Of a stretch of 64,000 nucleotides of DNA, positions 59,201 through 64,000 are shown piece after piece (within the stretch, counting starts at the first letter, position 1; every line of letters starts with the position of its first letter). The stretch spans positions 18,029,001 to 18,093,000 of the forward strand of contig NC_071347.1 in NCBI RefSeq assembly GCF_027744825.2, given 5' to 3'. Under the pieces are notes generated by a model. That model saw nothing but the letters and a program-made list of their open reading frames with translations. It did not search any database and was not told the DNA's origin. A program made the position numbers and the translations under genes. The DNA is from Synchiropus splendidus (lineage: Eukaryota > Chordata > Actinopteri > Syngnathiformes > Callionymidae).

Positions 59201-61763
59201 ACAATGTTAATGATACTGCACCTAGCAAATAATACCTGAGATCAGAGCGTCACGTGTGTGTTAGCATGTGCAACAGTGACCTGACAGACGCTCATGTGTT
59301 TACTCTGGTGTTTTCCAATGGTTGGGCCTCTGTCAACATTGCTGTCAATAAAAGAGTCAGTGATAAGGAGGCATTTGGAATGAAGGACTCCGCGCCAGCC
59401 TTGCTGTCACTCCTCCAGCTGTTCCTGTCCACCTGTCAGTCCAGGCGGTGACTTGTTATTGTCACAGAAACAAATGTGAACAAAGTGCACTTGATCTGTT
59501 GGAGCTGAAATGACCCCGTGATACTGAACATAATATAAGAACTGAAGGCGATTAGCTTCCTGGCGTTGATGTAAATTTTGGATGTGGAAGTGTCATGGAT
59601 AAACGTGATAAAATAATGGCAGTTATTATTTACCAGAGAACAGGTTCATTTCAATTAAAACTTTATCGATCGGCTTATAGATCGAGTCACCTTTCTCATT
59701 TATCTGAGCCTATGAAATGTATTTTTCATCATCTGCAGGCAAATTATTTGCGTTTTTTTGTTTTCTTTTCCAACACAACCACCTTCCATGGAGCTTCTGG
59801 AGAAACCAGACAAATGAGTGGGATATTCGTAGCCCACTAGCCTGTTTTGTAATGTGAAATGATGGATATCAACCATCCCTGTTGCATCATATGAATCCAG
59901 ATGTTCATTCTTGACTCTAAGTTTAGCTTTTTTTGTCACTTTGTTTTGCTGTTATTCAACAAGGGCATTCAGTGTTCAATATTTTTAGAAATTTTGACGC
60001 CATATTTTAGCATTCACAATGTTTCTGTTGTTGTCTGCTCCATTAGCTTGTGCAGAACCCTCCAGGCTTAAATGAAAATGCTAATCTCATGGCTTCAGGT
60101 GGTAGATTTGGCTGAAATATATTGAATACTTTCACAATAGTGCTTCACCAGCTCTTCATTCCTCTTCAAGCAAACAAAAAATAACAGGTACTTAAATGCA
60201 AGAAGGATGTTTTGCTGCTTCTGTAGCTACTGTATCTCACTGATGGAATGTGGAAATCAGGTAGTGTCTTACTGTCAAGATCAATATGATATGATGAATA
60301 TGAACTCATGTAAAGGAATCACGTGAAAAAGTTTTGTCCCAACTTCTCCCAAACTGCAAGCTTGCGGATGTGAACTGGGACTGTGCCAATTCCCCAAGGG
60401 AGAAAGATTAACATCTATAAGAGAAAAACAACTTCTCCTATGAAGACCAGATCATATTACCATTGATGCACGTCACACTAATATATAGTAGTGCAGTCAT
60501 GAATCTGGAATGTTGCTTTCATGTTCCACTTCAAAATGTCCTTGAAGTTTGTCAGATAAAATGGAAGAGTATTTGGAGTGAATTCTGTTGGGCGTCAGAT
60601 GGTGTTTGGGGAAGAAATGACAGCATGAAGATGATCCTTTCTCTGTGTCTGGAATTAAAATGGCCACATGGAGCAAGAACACGTTGACTTGACACAATTT
60701 TTTGAAAGAAATACGCCATGTGTATCGTGACGTTATTATAGAATGCAAAATATGCCTTAGTACGTATCTGCGGTGTGTATCTTATGGAGATAATCTGACC
60801 TTCAATCCTTTTTCGGTGGGCAGCATCGCAGCATTTAAACAACCCCTGCTGCAAATATGAAGCCTGTTGTAGTACCTGCTATGCATTAGCTGGTGGCTAA
60901 CACCTGTGACTTCAATCTGAGCAACTTTTGTGAGCGTGTTTCTGTCGAAGTATGAGGCAAATATAGAATGAAAACTGGGTGGAGGAATGGTAAAGGTAGC
61001 GGTAGAGAAAAGGCCGCACCGGTGTTCATGGTCCCGCTGTAAACCAGCATCATTGTTGTTATATATAATATTAGTGACTTTACTTCCATCCCAAACTTTT
61101 TTGCCAGTCTGTTTCTGTATCTTCCTGCCTCTCTAGTACTGGAGCTTCTTGTTGACTTACAGTAACTGCTGAGAGAGCATGACATGGCGTTGAAAATAAG
61201 ACCACTCGACCAGTCCTCGATGACTTATTACAATGGATCCTTTGAATTTCATCAAGCAGGAGTGATGGGCAAAACTGCAAAACTTGGTTTGAAAATGGAT
61301 CAAACTGTAATATTAGCAGCGCTTCGTTGCTTCGCTCATGTCCCATGGCTTTGTAAGCCATCCGAACTGATGGACGACTACTACTTAAAGGCTAATTAAA
61401 AAGTTATCATGCAGACTTTTGATCCTCGTGTTCATTTGTTGCACCTCATTTAGTAGACTATCAACGGATGACGTAAGCTAGTCATGTGCAAATGTTGCTG
61501 ATTCATTTTGATATTAACAAACCTTCTGAAATATCTATGACCAACAATGGGATTTTAAAGGTTTTTTACCTCCTCCATCAATCACACAAATATAGTCAGT
61601 TGTTAAAGTCAAGCAATGTGGAGTCTCGAATAGAAGACTTTGTGATAATGGGATCTTCATAATAATCAGGACGGAGAACATGAACTAGATCAGGGAGTCA
61701 GAGAAGTCAGTCTGAGTTCACTCACGCCATGGAAGGGACAAGTAGAAAAGCATTACTCTGTAG
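53205..61763. other. Long intronic stretch, little recognised
   Basis: Words resembling repeat ends occur near 54530 (GGGGTTGCCACAGCAAGTC), 55233 (AGGGCTGCTCAAG) and 57418 (GCAGGGCTGTCAAAG), none with a clear second end. T-run at 56770-56786. No frame on either strand shows a domain, and no SHANK exon was found. Confidence 0.4.
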
Positions 61764-62475
61764 CAGGGTGCCCAACACAACTATCGCAATCTATCGGTCG
61801 ATAAACGGTGCGGCTTATACTGTACATACTGTAGTGGTGAATGTGGGGAACTATGATCACAAGCTGTAAGAAGTTTCTTAACTTCAGTGCAGCTCAGAAA
61901 GTCGGCCATTTAATGACATCGCAAAGACAGTGTTGCATCTGAGGTGCTCAACAATGAACTCCGCTTCGGTGACTTGAAATGAACCTGAGCAGTTCCCATG
62001 ATGCCCTGCAGCCCAGTCAACCAATCAGAGTGGTTGATCGCTCCAATATGCCCTTCACGCTGTAGAAGATGTAGAAGGCGTTTTATTTACATTAAAGCGC
62101 TCAGTGTTCTGTCTCCGTCCAGCTTGCGGCTTGTAGACCAGTGGAAATGAACAGATTTGTATTGTAGCCTCCTGATTTGAAAGAGAAATGTGAAGTCATA
62201 TTCTTTCATTATTAGACACAAACAGTTTAGGTTTCATTAAACTGTATTCGCTAGGTATTTTTTTCCAGCAGTTTGAAGATGCTTTGCGTACTGTGTCTCT
62301 GCCGCCATATTGTAGCCTCTTTTTCTGAAGCTGCTGCAGGGAGAGAGCAATAAACAACGCCCTATATATTTCTAACTATACAGTATATAGGTTTTGCATT
62401 TCTATGGCTGGTAGATCACTGTGACTTGGTCATTTATAAGTAGCTCATGAGCTGAAAAAGTGTGAGCGTGCTGCT
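61764..62475. mobile_element. hAT-like element, non-autonomous, about 0.71 kb
   Basis: Starts CAGGGTGCCCAACACAAC followed by GCAATCTATCGGTCGATAAA. The right side has GGTAGATCACTG, TGACTTGGTCATTTATAAG, TAGCTCATGAGCTGAAAAAG and TGTGAGCGTG, in the order of a fish hAT family with ends CAGGGGTGCCCAAC. Right terminal repeat and target duplication are eroded, so the right limit is approximate. There is no transposase frame. Confidence 0.65.
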
Positions 62476-64000
62476 GCTGCACTCGTTGATCTTTTTAATG
62501 TGTAATTTGATGCTAATATTTACAGACCGAAATCACTCTTTTTGAATCTATTAACCTTGTCAACGACTACTAGCTGCTTGTTCAGTTTTGCATTTCATTT
62601 ATTCAATGAACTGTTAGCTTTTAAGGCTAATGTTTGCGTTCCATGGTTTCATCGGAAATCAGAAAAACTTTATTAATCCCAAGGGAAATTATGTTCGTAA
62701 CATGCTCTGTACTCTACATATAGCAATATATTAAAAAGAAATAATATTATAAAGTGCATTCTTAATCAAAGGACAAACTTTGTGCAACAGTTCAGAGAGT
62801 GACAGGCTCTGATTTACTTCATCCATCCATTCATCCTAGTCCTCCCAACTAAAACCTCATCCGCCCATCCATCTGGAAACAAACCTCCCGTCTGTTTGTC
62901 TTGTAATTCCCCCATTACTTTTTCCTTAAATTGATACTGATAACTTGACTTGCCATCTTAATAACCAAAACCAATGTGTTAATTTATCGTTGAATAATGA
63001 ATTGCAATATTTCTGATGCTCCTATTAGCAGAGTGGAGTGGTGTTCATCTGTGGCCCTTGTGTAGTGGCGAGGCATCTATCTTGAAAACCGCTCCACAAA
63101 GATTAATGAAGTGTATTTCCAGAATTGTTTGTGGGCCCCTGGTCAGCCTGTGCTGGTGAATGAGGGTCTGCTGTACAAATGAGGGCAGATGTGGAATGTG
63201 GCACAGAGGCCACCAGCTAGCGATTACAGCCTTGTGGCTCTTTACTGATTCAGCTCCATGGGTCTCTGCAGATACGGTCTCCAGTCAATTTAAACTGCTC
63301 TCGCTGACACAACTTTGGTCTCCCTCTCATCTGTTGTCTTTAGTCTCTGTCCAAGGTGGGAGTGTGGCACAAAAGAGCTTGAGCAGTTATTGAATTTAGA
63401 GCGATAAAAACACTTATTATATTCACCGAGGAACTTGCATCAGAAACTGGAACAATTCTAGGTCACATCTGTGCACTGGCCAAAAGAAATATCAAAATAA
63501 GACGTAAAGGAAAAGGCAACAAATGTGTTTAGTTTATTCATTTAATTAATTAGAATTGTTAACTGTTCAATCGGCTGTTATTTCTGACGTTTGTCTGACT
63601 CCATATTCTGACTCCTAAATCAATCCATGCCTCAGAGTTGGTTTTCCCAGAAGTGTGAATGAAGCACTTACCTAACTACAGAGCAGGTTTGGGTGACGGT
63701 GAACCGTGAGAAGTACAGTAGGAGGAGCCACACTTGGTTTCACACATGTAATCTGCGTTGCATTAATGGGGGGCCACACCACGCTCAGCTCATACGGGAG
63801 CTGAGGGTTGTTTAACGTAACATTATCCTCCATTCTGAACCCGAAAACTCTTGAGTTTTGCAGTCCAGAGTTGGGCAACCCACACTTCCAGCTTTGGTTA
63901 ATCGGCTTCTTGAAACGGCTGCGAGAATCCAGAAGCAAGTGGAGCTTTTTCTGTTTGTTGCATTACAATGGTCTCCATGAAACCCTGGCATTGTGTTGCT
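62476..64000. other. Intronic stretch to the window edge
   Basis: CTTTATTAATCCCAAGGGAA at about 62669-62688 matches the LINE-tail signature also present near 38.01 kb. Nothing else recognised. Confidence 0.45.

Noticed and set aside
46705..64000. Second SHANK exon (KCLR... segment) searched for by eye
   Set aside because: No frame with the expected residues was found. A sensitive protein-to-DNA search would be needed to exclude it.
1..64000. CRISPR arrays, operons, phage or plasmid features
   Set aside because: Composition, repeats and splice signals are those of a vertebrate genome; no regularly spaced repeats or clustered bacterial genes occur.

Overview
This window looks like non-coding DNA from a teleost fish. 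It holds one well-supported coding exon, no continuous bacterial-style genes, and many repeats of types familiar from fish genomes: Tc1-like, hAT-like, LINE 3' ends, a SINE-like core and long (AT)n and (CA)n runs. The species cannot be named from the sequence.

The gene: bases 46289-46698 form an internal-type exon on the + strand, with a TACTAAC branch point, a long pyrimidine tract, a CCCAG acceptor and an ACG|GTAAGG donor. It carries a short 5' UTR and 102 codons ending in VVIRIGIPDLQQT, the first strand of the SHANK N-terminal (SPN) domain. The best match is SHANK3, the postsynaptic scaffold. Because the exon has a splice acceptor, at least one untranslated exon must lie upstream, either in this window or beyond it. 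The 17.3 kb to the right is most simply the first coding intron. No further SHANK exon was recognised.

Left part (1-46288): a promoter-like edge with two inverted CCAAT boxes is followed by intron or intergenic DNA. Elements found there are a decayed Tc1-like copy (668-1182), a 299-base MITE-like element (3350-3648), and two 5'-truncated LINE copies with exact target-site duplications (8212-8649 on +, 14285-14824 on -). A hAT-like element (22109-22740) sits inside a tandemly duplicated repeat. Two diverged copies of another inverted-repeat family lie at about 18.3 and 41.6 kb, a SINE-like core at 31.8 kb, a 0.68 kb direct duplication at 32976/36206, and a nested inverted repeat at 42178-44021.

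Right part (46699-64000): intronic-looking DNA with a LINE remnant (about 48.08 kb), a 1084-base hAT-like element with an 8-base target duplication (52113-53196), a second hAT-like element (about 61764-62475), and long stretches where nothing was recognised.

No new biological system was found. The most informative observations are the variable, microsatellite-encoded SHANK N-terminus, a 9-codon upstream ORF before it, and mutation footprints that paralogous copies make readable: two perfect hairpins absent from their sister copies, and a transposon insertion whose empty site is preserved in a neighbouring tandem unit.
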